DNA of 17,597 nt, taken from positions 1 through 17,597 of the forward strand of contig CAIVBX010000083.1 in assembly GCA_903904275.1 (NCBI GenBank), given 5' to 3'. A program made the position numbers and the translations under genes. This stretch comes from an uncultured Pseudomonadota bacterium. GTDB lineage: Bacteria; Pseudomonadota; Gammaproteobacteria; Methylococcales; Methylomonadaceae. Under the pieces are notes generated by a model. That model was given only the letters and a program-made list of their open reading frames with translations, made no database searches and was not told where the DNA came from. Shown here piece by piece: positions 7,643 through 14,198 of this stretch; the first letter of the stretch is position 1; each line of letters starts with the position of its first letter.

Positions 7643-8515
7643 ATGACGTTTTTTACTACTAAAGAAGATATTGATTACCACGTCACGCATCTGAAAAATA
7701 ATGCCCAAATGCAATCATCTGCTTATCGTCTTGCTTACGAGGATTTTGACTTTATGATGCGTGATGAATTACGACCATTAAGGTTGCAGTTGGAATTATT
7801 GAAACCTGAAATCACAATGTCTGAACATGGAATTACATCTACCGTTGTTATTTTCGGTAGTGCGCGAACCTTAGATACTGTTACAGCCCAAGTTAATTTA
7901 AATAAGGCAACAGAAAATTTAGCAAAAAATCCTGATGATAAAATCTATAAACAAGCACTTTTAAACGCCAAACAAGATGTTCAAAAAAGCTATTATTACG
8001 AGCAAGCTAGGGCATTAGGTTCTTTGATTGCCAATGATAATTCAGAGCAAGAAAAGCCTTTATTTGTTGTGACAGGCGGTGGTAGCGGTATTATGGAAGC
8101 AGCGAATCGTGGTGCTTCGGAAGCAGGTGGTAAAAGCATGGGATTTAATATTGTTTTGCCAAAAGAGCAAATGCCAAATCCTTACATTACGCCTGAATTA
8201 TGTTTTCAATTTCACTACTTTTCAATTCGGAAAATGCACTTTTTGATGCGAGCAAAAGCATTAGTTGCCTTTCCAGGTGGTTTCGGAACATTAGATGAAG
8301 TTTTTGATGCGTTGACACTAATTCAAACTAAAAAAATACGGCGTGTACCTGTTATTTTATTTGGCAAATCCTATTGGAATCGAATTATCAATTTCAATGC
8401 GTTAGTTGATGAAGGCGCAATTTCATCAGAAGATTTAGACTTAATTTTGTACGCAGAAACAGCCATCGAAGCCTACAATTTATTAAACGAATTGATTGTT
8501 GTTGATTCAGATTAG
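7643..8515 (+). CDS. LOG-family (TIGR00730-like) nucleotide phosphoribohydrolase
   Basis: It belongs to the LOG / 'lysine decarboxylase-like' Rossmann family, whose characterised members split nucleoside 5'-monophosphates into base and ribose 5-phosphate. The Rossmann start is STVVIFGSAR; the signatures are GGGSGIMEAANRGA (G145 onward) and PGGFGTLDE (211-219), the latter with the catalytic Glu. From the ATG at 7643 it is 290 residues, longer than the roughly 190-residue plant-type LOG: it has about 75 extra N-terminal residues and a helical insert after the first strand (about residues 85-130). Old annotation as lysine decarboxylase is wrong for this family. Substrate (AMP, other NMP or a modified nucleotide) cannot be read from the sequence. 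A TTG at 7631 could add four residues but is less likely. Confidence 0.88.
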   Translation: MTFFTTKEDIDYHVTHLKNNAQMQSSAYRLAYEDFDFMMRDELRPLRLQLELLKPEITMSEHGITSTVVIFGSARTLDTVTAQVNLNKATENLAKNPDDKIYKQALLNAKQDVQKSYYYEQARALGSLIANDNSEQEKPLFVVTGGGSGIMEAANRGASEAGGKSMGFNIVLPKEQMPNPYITPELCFQFHYFSIRKMHFLMRAKALVAFPGGFGTLDEVFDALTLIQTKKIRRVPVILFGKSYWNRIINFNALVDEGAISSEDLDLILYAETAIEAYNLLNELIVVDSD

Positions 8516-8543
8516 ACTTAAAACAACGTTGGGTATTAGAAAA

Positions 8544-9389
8544 ATGATTCATAACACTTTAATTTCAGTAGACACATTAAACCTAAGTTTGCATCAACCT
8601 GATTGGGTAATTATTGATTGCCGTTTTTCATTGGCAAATACACAGCAAGGTAAAAGTGCTTACCAGCAAGGACACATTCCTAACGCACGATATGCACATT
8701 TAGATAATGATTTATCGTCAACAATTACAGATTTTACGGGACGGCACCCATTGCCTGATTCCAGAGTATTAGTTAAAAAATTAGGTAAATGGGGAATTTC
8801 AAATCATTCACAGGTTATTATTTATGATGATGCTGGCGGGGCATTTGCTGGGAGATTGTGGTGGCTTTTGCGTCATTGGTTTGGACATGACAAAGTCGCT
8901 GTTTTAGATGGTGGAATTCAAGCATGGCAAAAAAAATTTGATTTAGTAACAACATTGCCCAAAGTTAAAGTGACAACTTTTAGACCATATTTAAATGACA
9001 CTCAATGGCTCACTGCCTTACAAGTTCAAAATGCACTTGCACAGAAAAAAATTTGCTTAATCGATGCGCGAACACCAGAGCGTTATCGTGGTGAAATTGA
9101 ACCGATTGATTTTGTAGCAGGGCATATTCCCTATGCACTTAATCGTCCATTCCAATTGAATTTAGACAAAGCAGGTTTCTTTTTACCGATTGAAAAATTA
9201 CACGCTGACTTCCAAGCGTTAATTGGGAATACAAAAGCTGAAAATGTAGTGCATTATTGCGGTTCAGGTGTAACAGCGTGCCACAATTTATTAGCGATGG
9301 AACACGCTAGTTTGAAAGGTTCTAAACTTTATGCAGGTTCTTGGAGTGAATGGATTCGTAATCAAAATAGACCCATTGTAAAATCATAA
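8544..9389 (+). CDS. sseA: Two-domain sulfurtransferase, 3-mercaptopyruvate/thiosulfate type
   Basis: It has two tandem rhodanese domains. The N-terminal one (about residues 1-135) contains VIIDCRFSL, GHIPNARYAHLD and YDDAGGAFAGRLWWLLRHWFGH, without an active-site Cys. The C-terminal one (about 160-281) carries LIDARTPERYRGEIEPID, GHIPYALNRPF and the loop CGSGVTAC with nucleophile C239. A CGSGVT loop is typical of 3-mercaptopyruvate sulfurtransferases, while CRKGVT marks thiosulfate enzymes, so the former is favoured; substrate remains inferred. These enzymes pass sulfane sulfur to cyanide or thiols. I take the ATG at 8544 (281 residues); the frame opens earlier but the added residues are not family-like. 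It follows the LOG gene by 28 bases and may be cotranscribed. Confidence 0.9.
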   Translation: MIHNTLISVDTLNLSLHQPDWVIIDCRFSLANTQQGKSAYQQGHIPNARYAHLDNDLSSTITDFTGRHPLPDSRVLVKKLGKWGISNHSQVIIYDDAGGAFAGRLWWLLRHWFGHDKVAVLDGGIQAWQKKFDLVTTLPKVKVTTFRPYLNDTQWLTALQVQNALAQKKICLIDARTPERYRGEIEPIDFVAGHIPYALNRPFQLNLDKAGFFLPIEKLHADFQALIGNTKAENVVHYCGSGVTACHNLLAMEHASLKGSKLYAGSWSEWIRNQNRPIVKS

Positions 9390-9435
9390 TTTAAATTTAG
9401 GTCAATGCGGATGTACAAACAACGTGTGAATTTAG

Positions 9436-10062
9436 TCATTCATAATTGGAAATCAAAAATTCACACACCGCATCACCTTTTGCCATATTACGAGTAATTT
9501 CAACCGTTTCACTCAGTGTCGTTTTAATTAACGCTAAATCAAATTGGCAAATTTGTGGATATTTTTGCGCTAAATCGTGATAAATGCAGTTACAGGCTTG
9601 CAAACATTTTTTACCTTCTAAATTTTGTGTTTCTTGCACGATAAATCCTAAATTGTTCATCGTTTCAATAAGCATCGGTACACGCTCATTTAGTGGTTTT
9701 CCTGCAAATTGATGTAATTGTCCAGCAAGTTTTCCACCCAATTTAGTCATATAAATTTCGCCATCTTCACTTGAAATTGTTTCGAGTAAATTTTCTAGCA
9801 TCAAATCAGCTAAAAACGCATAGTGTTTAGGAAAATGATTGATACCTTTATCTGTTATTGCATAACGTGCTAGCGGTCGTCCTGCCGTTTTGTCAAACGT
9901 GTTTTTTTCAATATACCCCTCATTTTCCAAGGAAATAAAATGTTGCTGAACGGCTGTGCGCGAAATAGCTAAGACATCTGCCAATTCATTTATGCTCAAG
10001 CCTTGTTTGTACGCTAAAAAATGTTCCAGTATTTCGTGTTGTCGTTGACTAATTTTGTTCAT
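9436..10062 (-). CDS. SufR-like winged-helix regulator with likely Fe-S or metal cysteines
   Basis: The 208-residue protein has an N-terminal winged HTH (about residues 5-75, recognition region NELADVLAISRTAVQQH, then wing TAGRPLARYAIT) and a C-terminal domain with cysteines at 153, 157, 159, 172 and 200. The C159-x12-C172-x27-C200 spacing and the flanking pattern (NCIYHDLAQKYPQIC, then KGDAVCEF) resemble SufR-type repressors that ligate an iron-sulfur cluster. No suf genes are near; instead it is divergent from a truncated haemoglobin, with dyads in the shared gap. It probably controls that gene and itself in response to NO, oxygen or iron state. Function is inferred from domain type and position only. 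Its 3' end converges on the sulfurtransferase without an obvious terminator. Confidence 0.8.
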   Translation of the reverse strand: MNKISQRQHEILEHFLAYKQGLSINELADVLAISRTAVQQHFISLENEGYIEKNTFDKTAGRPLARYAITDKGINHFPKHYAFLADLMLENLLETISSEDGEIYMTKLGGKLAGQLHQFAGKPLNERVPMLIETMNNLGFIVQETQNLEGKKCLQACNCIYHDLAQKYPQICQFDLALIKTTLSETVEITRNMAKGDAVCEFLISNYE

Positions 10063-10097
10063 TATTTTTGAAAAATTAAGAAGTTTTAAAACTAAAA

Positions 10098-10125
10098 ACT
10101 TATATAATTATTGTATTGTATAAGT
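10098..10125. promoter_or_regulatory. Spaced dyad in the regulator/haemoglobin divergent region
   Basis: ACTTATA (10098-10104) and TATAAGT (10119-10125) are perfect inverted repeats 14 bases apart. They lie where the promoters of the divergent regulator and of the haemoglobin gene must sit, so this is a candidate operator. Both arms are AT-rich, and promoter-like elements alone could give this pattern. Confidence 0.35.
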
Positions 10126-10142
10126 AAAACCATTGCTATAAA
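10116..10142 (+). promoter_or_regulatory. Candidate promoter of the truncated haemoglobin gene
   Basis: An extended -10, TGCTATAAA, lies at 10134-10142, with a TTGTAT at 10116-10121 (15-base spacer) as the -35. The expected start near 10149 coincides with the palindrome that begins at 10148. Confidence 0.45.
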
Positions 10143-10147
10143 CTATT

Positions 10148-10166
10148 TTCGAGCATCTTGCTCGAA
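10148..10166. promoter_or_regulatory. Perfect palindrome at the haemoglobin transcription start
   Basis: TTCGAGCA-TCT-TGCTCGAA has eight-base arms and a three-base spacer. It sits just after the extended -10 and about 35 bases before the start codon. There is no T-tract, so it is not a terminator. It could be an operator overlapping the start site or a 5' hairpin in the mRNA. Confidence 0.55.
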
Positions 10167-10201
10167 CTAAATATAACAATAACATTTTGGAGTTTATGAC
10201 A

Positions 10202-10585
10202 ATGAGTGAAAACACAACAAATTTAACCTTATTTGAGCAACTTGGTGGTGAAGCTGCTGTAGATGCGGCAGTTGACATTTTTTATGGCAAAGTTTTGGCT
10301 GATTATCGAATCAATCGTTTTTTTAATGGCGTTGACATGGAAAAACAAGCTGTAAAACAAAAGGCTTTTTTAACAATGGCATTTGGTGGACCTGTCAATT
10401 ACACCGGAAAAGATATGCGAGATGGTCACGCGAAATTGGTAAAAATGGGATTAGATGATAGCCACTTTGATGCAGTAATGGAAAATTTGAAAAATACGCT
10501 TGCTGAATTACAAGTACCACAAAATTTGATTGATCAAGTTGATGCGCTTGCTGAAACAACCCGTGCGGATGTTTTAAGTAGATAA
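10202..10585 (+). CDS. Group 1 truncated haemoglobin
   Basis: The 127-residue protein is a 2-on-2 globin of the group 1 (TrHbN, cyanobacterial/protozoan) type: LFEQLGGEAAVDAAVDIFYGKVL, FFNGVDMEKQAVKQKAFLTMAFGGP, then NYTGKDMRDGHAKLV with H76 as the likely proximal haem ligand, and LDDSHFDAVMENL. Known members bind oxygen and often detoxify nitric oxide. The start at 10202 is preferred because GGAG (10189-10192) is nine bases upstream; ATG at 10196 would be only three bases from it, and TTG at 10187 overlaps it. It is divergent from the cysteine-bearing repressor and probably its target. Confidence 0.93.
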   Translation: MSENTTNLTLFEQLGGEAAVDAAVDIFYGKVLADYRINRFFNGVDMEKQAVKQKAFLTMAFGGPVNYTGKDMRDGHAKLVKMGLDDSHFDAVMENLKNTLAELQVPQNLIDQVDALAETTRADVLSR

Positions 10586-10589
10586 AAGT

Positions 10590-10651
10590 AGGAAAAATTC
10601 ATTATATTGCGGCGTAGCATTCTGTGGGAAATGAAACACGCAATATGATGA
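10590..10651 (-). terminator. Candidate terminator of the zipA-ispF operon
   Basis: Read on the minus strand, the arms at 10639-10651 and 10599-10611 pair at 12 of 13 positions around a 27-base loop and are followed by ATTTTTCC (10597-10590). This lies right after the ispF stop. The loop is long for an intrinsic terminator, so the call is moderate. It is also the only structure in the gap between the haemoglobin and ispF genes. Confidence 0.4.
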
Positions 10652-10659
10652 TTAAATTG

Positions 10660-11133
10660 TTATTTTTCTAGCAACACAACAGCTTGAACAGCAATGCCTT
10701 CTTTACGTCCTTCAAAACCCAATTTTTCTGTTGTGGTGGCTTTGACATTTATGGAATCAACAGAAACAGTTAAATCCGCTGCGATATTTGCACACATTTC
10801 AGCCGTATAAGGTGACATTTTAGGAGCTTGCGCGATAATCGTAATATCAGCATTTCCTAAACGGTAGCCTTTTTCCTGAACTAAACCATAAACATGACGC
10901 AACAAAATACGACTATCTGCACCTTTAAAATCAGGGTCAGTATCAGGAAAATGTTTCCCAATATCGCCCATTGCAACAGCACCTAAAAGCGCATCACACA
11001 AAGCGTGCAATACCACATCGCCATCTGAATGCGCTTCTAAACCGCGTTCGTAAGGAACTTTTACACCACCTAAAATGACATCGCCATCATCTTTAAAACG
11101 GTGTACGTCATAGCCTTGTCCAATTCGTATCAT
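10660..11133 (-). CDS. ispF: 2-C-methyl-D-erythritol 2,4-cyclodiphosphate synthase
   Basis: IspF cyclises CDP-methylerythritol 2-phosphate to MEcPP, the fifth step of the MEP isoprenoid pathway. From the ATG at 11133 it has 157 residues, the usual length. It begins MIRIGQGYDVHRF, with the metal-binding Asp and His in YDVH, followed by AHSDGDVVLHALCDALLGA (third metal His), GDIGKHFPDTDP, and the tail VKATTTEKLGFEGRKEGIAVQA. A longer frame starts nine residues upstream but is not family-like. The start overlaps the nitrilase stop as ATGA, so it is translationally coupled. In many Gammaproteobacteria ispF follows ftsB and ispD; here it is about 5 kb from ftsB, at the end of a zipA operon, and no ispD is in view. 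Confidence 0.96.
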   Translation of the reverse strand: MIRIGQGYDVHRFKDDGDVILGGVKVPYERGLEAHSDGDVVLHALCDALLGAVAMGDIGKHFPDTDPDFKGADSRILLRHVYGLVQEKGYRLGNADITIIAQAPKMSPYTAEMCANIAADLTVSVDSINVKATTTEKLGFEGRKEGIAVQAVVLLEK

Positions 11134-11996
11134 GTTGAAATTCCTGTTTGTCGTGACCAATCGCGATAATTAAAAACCTGTCCTTCAGCGCGAACATTTT
11201 CACAGTTTTGCAAATCTATTTCTGCAAAAACCCATTGTGGTTTATTAAATTCGCCACTGGATAAAATGCCATTATCAGGAAAACCGTAATCAACAGGCGT
11301 ATAAATTCCTGCTGCCCCCACATTTACGTCAACCGCAGGCGACCAAGATGCGTCACCTACTAACGCTGCTTGCACGACATAACATTGATTTTCTAACGCA
11401 CGCGCTTGGCAACCAATTTTCACTCGATGAAAACCCGCAACAGTGTCGGTGCAACTTGGAACGAGGATTAAATTCGCGCCCATTTCGACTTGTTTTCGCG
11501 CTAACAATGGAAATTCACAGTCATAACAAATGTTAATGGCAATTCGTCCAAATTCGGTATCAAACGTTTTCAATTCATCGCCTGCGCTGATGAGCCATTG
11601 TTCATTTTCAAAGCGCGTCATCATCATTTTGTCTTGAAAATGCGTTTCACCATATGGCATAAATAAATACGCACGATTGTGATAAACACCGTCAGAAATC
11701 AAAACTGGAAAACTTCCCGCTTGAATTACACATTGATATTCTTGCGCTAAATCTTGAAACAAATGTGAAAAAGCTTCGTGAACTGTTTGCATTTCAATTA
11801 GCGACAAATTCAGCGATGAATAAACGGTTTCTGGAAAAAGTGACGCTAATTCCATCGTGTTGTATTCAGGAAAAAGTAGAATTTTTGCGCCCTGCTCTGT
11901 GGCATCTTTAACCCAACGTTCAGATTTTTGTTGGTAATTTTTCCATGTGTCTAAAAAACTAATATCGTATTGTGCAGCAGCAATTTTAACGTTCAT
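11130..11996 (-). CDS. Nitrilase-superfamily carbon-nitrogen hydrolase
   Basis: The 288-residue cytoplasmic enzyme shows the nitrilase catalytic triad: E44 in LLFPEYN, K123 in FQDKMMM, and nucleophile C157 in INICYDCEFP, which has the family's CYD-EFP shape. Members hydrolyse amides or nitriles through a thioester; the substrate here is unknown. It begins within the 3' end of the GNAT gene (11-base overlap) and ends in the ispF start. In several bacteria this hydrolase type is fused C-terminally to a GNAT domain in a single protein, in the same order as the two genes here, which argues for a shared substrate. Its tail (VFNYRDWSRQTG) is normal, so it appears intact. Confidence 0.9.
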   Translation of the reverse strand: MNVKIAAAQYDISFLDTWKNYQQKSERWVKDATEQGAKILLFPEYNTMELASLFPETVYSSLNLSLIEMQTVHEAFSHLFQDLAQEYQCVIQAGSFPVLISDGVYHNRAYLFMPYGETHFQDKMMMTRFENEQWLISAGDELKTFDTEFGRIAINICYDCEFPLLARKQVEMGANLILVPSCTDTVAGFHRVKIGCQARALENQCYVVQAALVGDASWSPAVDVNVGAAGIYTPVDYGFPDNGILSSGEFNKPQWVFAEIDLQNCENVRAEGQVFNYRDWSRQTGIST

Positions 11997-12585
11997 GTTT
12001 CAACCAAAAAGTCATTGGTTTAGCTGTTTCCCCTTCATCGTCTAAATCTTTCCAAACATATTCAGTATGTAATTCAGGATGTTTAACATAGCTACGTTTG
12101 TTCCAAAACGCATCGAGTGGAACGTGATTTTCAGGACGAAGCGGATGGTCAATGGGACGTTCAACGCAGCAAAAGGTAATGTGTTTAAAACCACCTAATT
12201 CGGCAGCGTGCGCTTCACGTTCTTCAAAAAACCGAACACCAATTCCTAAGCCGCGATAATTTTTATTTAAAACGGATTCACTGCAATAAAACACTTCGTC
12301 TAAGTTATAACCATGGTCAATAAAGGGCTTTTGAATTTCAATGGTTTCGTGTTTCATTGGAATTGCGGTTGACGCGCCAACCACTTCATCACCATCAAAA
12401 GCCAAAACAATCACACTTTCAGGGCAATCAATGTAAGTCTGGAGGTATTTTTTTTCGTATTCAATATCACCATCATACAAATAAGGGAAATCACGAAAAA
12501 CTTCGATTCTCAAGCGAGCTAAATCTGAAATATGTTCGATTAAGGCAGAGCCACTTTTGCGTTCAATACGGATATTTTTAGACAT
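11986..12585 (-). CDS. GNAT-family N-acetyltransferase
   Basis: The 199-residue protein has the GNAT fold: LRIEVFRDFPYLYDGD near the N-terminus, the V-V-G-A-S strand region (about 67-72), and the acetyl-CoA pyrophosphate loop NYRGLGIGVRFFEERE (R111, G112, G114, G116). After it comes GFKHITFCCVERPIDHPLRP, which is unusually rich in His, Cys and Pro, and ends near FWNKRSY. Acceptor unknown. It follows zipA by five bases (no Shine-Dalgarno) and overlaps the hydrolase by 11 bases. Because GNAT plus nitrilase fusions exist, this is probably the acetylating partner of the downstream amidase. Confidence 0.87.
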   Translation of the reverse strand: MSKNIRIERKSGSALIEHISDLARLRIEVFRDFPYLYDGDIEYEKKYLQTYIDCPESVIVLAFDGDEVVGASTAIPMKHETIEIQKPFIDHGYNLDEVFYCSESVLNKNYRGLGIGVRFFEEREAHAAELGGFKHITFCCVERPIDHPLRPENHVPLDAFWNKRSYVKHPELHTEYVWKDLDDEGETAKPMTFWLKHER

Positions 12586-12590
12586 AAAAT

Positions 12591-13334
12591 TTACGAATGT
12601 GGATAGTTATCAAGATTGTTGCGAATGGCATTAACCATCGCATCGGTTAAAGGTTGGCGACGATGGTCTAACACTTTGCCATTCATTTTTTCAGCAAAAA
12701 TAGCGGCGGTGTGAACATAATCATCAAAAATATCTCTAGGATTTTCTAATCCATCAAAGTCCATAAAAAATGTGACTCCTGAACAATAATGATTTTCTAA
12801 ATCTTCATCAGGAAAAGTACCTGGTGCATCCATGTCGGCAACACAAAAATGCACAATTCGATTTTCATCGACCAATTCAAACACTTTTGTGCTGCCATAT
12901 TCCAATCCTAAACCTTCTAAAACGTGGAAAATATCGGCAACATTAAAATCTTCATTGCCTTGTGTAATGACGGTAAATTGCAAAATAGAGGGCGGCGCGG
13001 TAACACGTTTTGGCGCATCAGGTTCTTTTTCGTTTTGCGGTTTAAGCACGGGTTCAATTTCCAATTCATCGTCATCAAAAATTGGCGATGATTTTTGAAA
13101 TTGCTGAATTTTTTGTGCATAAACATTTTTTAACGATTCTGTAATTGACCGTTTTTTTACAGGTTCGACAAATTCATCTTCTTCCTCAAAATTATCCTCT
13201 AATTCGTCATCATCGTAATACTCTTCGTCATCGTCTTGCGCTTGTTTATCTCTTAAATAAGCAGACACAATCATCGCTACGATGATGATTAAGCCTGTTC
13301 CAATAATTGCAATTCTTAATAATTCTTTGTCCAT
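12591..13334 (-). CDS. zipA: Cell division protein ZipA
   Basis: ZipA tethers FtsZ polymers to the inner membrane and stabilises the early divisome. The layout is typical: an N-terminal membrane helix (LRIAIIGTGLIIIVAMIVSAYL, about residues 5-27), then a strikingly acidic stretch (residues 34-57, mostly D and E), a charged linker, and from about residue 115 the FtsZ-binding domain (PPSILQFTVITQG, VFHFCVAD-type strand, DAPGTFPDEDLE, GVTFFMDFDGLENPRD, and RRQPLTDAMV near the end). The protein is 247 residues, shorter than the 328 of E. coli because the linker is short. GGAAG lies just upstream of the ATG. It heads the operon zipA-GNAT-hydrolase-ispF, which differs from the zipA-ligA pairing of enterics. 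Confidence 0.92.
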   Translation of the reverse strand: MDKELLRIAIIGTGLIIIVAMIVSAYLRDKQAQDDDEEYYDDDELEDNFEEEDEFVEPVKKRSITESLKNVYAQKIQQFQKSSPIFDDDELEIEPVLKPQNEKEPDAPKRVTAPPSILQFTVITQGNEDFNVADIFHVLEGLGLEYGSTKVFELVDENRIVHFCVADMDAPGTFPDEDLENHYCSGVTFFMDFDGLENPRDIFDDYVHTAAIFAEKMNGKVLDHRRQPLTDAMVNAIRNNLDNYPHS

Positions 13335-13379
13335 TAACTTCCGCCAGATTTACTGCGTTTTTAATATCCACAACAATTC

Positions 13380-13409
13380 AATATATCGTTGCCGCGCTAA
13401 CTATGTCAT
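13380..13409 (-). promoter_or_regulatory. Candidate zipA promoter
   Basis: On the minus strand ATGACA (13409-13404) and TATATT (13385-13380) are 18 bases apart, about 45 bases before the zipA ATG. The 193-base divergent gap between zipA and queF shows no other structure that I can support. Confidence 0.35.
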
Positions 13410-13527
13410 AGCTTGTATTGTAACCTTAATCAGCTAAAAATATAAAAACAGCGTGTCGTGTTATGAATCTTACGTCGCTTGAATTAAAATGAATCTTTAA
13501 TCCAAAATCTGACCATATAAAGAATTT

Positions 13528-13917
13528 ATGACCACCAAACCCAGCAAAGAATTAGAAACGTTTCCTAATCCACAAACAGACCGCGATTATACGATTCGCT
13601 TTGATATTCCTGAATTTACTTGCCTTTGCCCAAAAACAGGACAACCTGATTTTGCAACGATTAAAATTGAATATGTGCCAGCAGAATTATGTGTGGAATT
13701 GAAATCGCTAAAATTATATATGTGGTCATTTCGTGAAGAAGGCGCGTTTCATGAAGCAATTACCAATCAAATTTTAGATGATATTGTGAAAGTTATTTCA
13801 CCGAATTTCATGCGCGTTCGTGCAGATTTTTATGTTCGTGGCGGTATTTATACAACCGTTGTTGTTGAACATCGTAATCCATCATGGATTGCGCCTGAAT
13901 TAGTCACGCTCCCTTAA
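13528..13917 (+). CDS. queF: NADPH-dependent 7-cyano-7-deazaguanine reductase, short form
   Basis: QueF reduces preQ0 to preQ1, the last step before the base is inserted into tRNA to become queuosine. At 129 residues it is the unimodal form, like B. subtilis QueF and unlike the 282-residue E. coli form. The catalytic Cys is C34 in LCPKTGQPDF, with D41 as the general acid; the NADPH/substrate motif is ELKSLKLYMWSFREEGAFHE. The start ATG follows a TATAAA at 13516-13521 by only six bases, so there may be no usable leader if that is the -10. It leads a tight cluster with the FlhB-like gene (5-base gap) and psd (6-base gap). Confidence 0.96.
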   Translation: MTTKPSKELETFPNPQTDRDYTIRFDIPEFTCLCPKTGQPDFATIKIEYVPAELCVELKSLKLYMWSFREEGAFHEAITNQILDDIVKVISPNFMRVRADFYVRGGIYTTVVVEHRNPSWIAPELVTLP

Positions 13918-13922
13918 AAATT

Positions 13923-14192
13923 ATGTTGCCGCCTAATTTTGCTGTCGCACTAAAATACGACCAAGAAAAAAATAATGCACCTATTGTGACTGCAAAAGGC
14001 GCACGTTTAACGGCTGACCAAATTTTAAAAATCGCGGAAGAACACGATATTCCACTTTATAAAGACCCTGAATTGGTCAAAATGTTATCTCAAATTCCAC
14101 TCGGTGATGAAATCCCCGAAAATCTTTATGTTGCTGTTGCCGAAGTAATTGCCTTTGCTTACGGATTAAGCGATAAAACTTTGCAGAAATAA
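13923..14192 (+). CDS. Stand-alone FlhB/EscU C-terminal-domain-like protein
   Basis: The 89-residue protein matches the cytoplasmic C-terminal domain of FlhB/YscU export switch proteins: NFAVALKYDQEKNNAPIVTAKG, then ARLTADQILKIAEEHDIPLYKDPELVKML and GDEIPENLYVAVAEVIAFAYGL. It starts just where the domain begins after the self-cleaving NPTH motif, and has neither that motif nor any membrane segment, so it cannot act as an export gate. Small proteins of this kind (COG2257) occur widely, often without a known role. No flagellar or type III genes are near. It lies between queF and psd with gaps of five and six bases, so it is surely expressed with them; a role is not evident. Confidence 0.85.
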   Translation: MLPPNFAVALKYDQEKNNAPIVTAKGARLTADQILKIAEEHDIPLYKDPELVKMLSQIPLGDEIPENLYVAVAEVIAFAYGLSDKTLQK

Positions 14193-14198
14193 AATTTT

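Noticed and set aside
9390..9435. A terminator between the sulfurtransferase and the regulator
   Set aside because: No stem with a T-tract could be found in this convergent gap.
13401..13411. Palindrome CTATG-T-CATAG near the zipA -35
   Set aside because: Five-base arms are expected by chance many times in this window and nothing else supports an operator.
13335..13527. A preQ1 riboswitch upstream of queF
   Set aside because: An A-rich run (around 13432-13448) recalls the A-rich tail of preQ1 type I aptamers, but I could not form the required stem and pseudoknot, and it lies about 80 bases before the start codon.
13923..14192. A type III secretion or flagellar island
   Set aside because: Only one FlhB-like domain is present; neighbours are queF, psd and eno, with no export apparatus, chaperone or effector genes.
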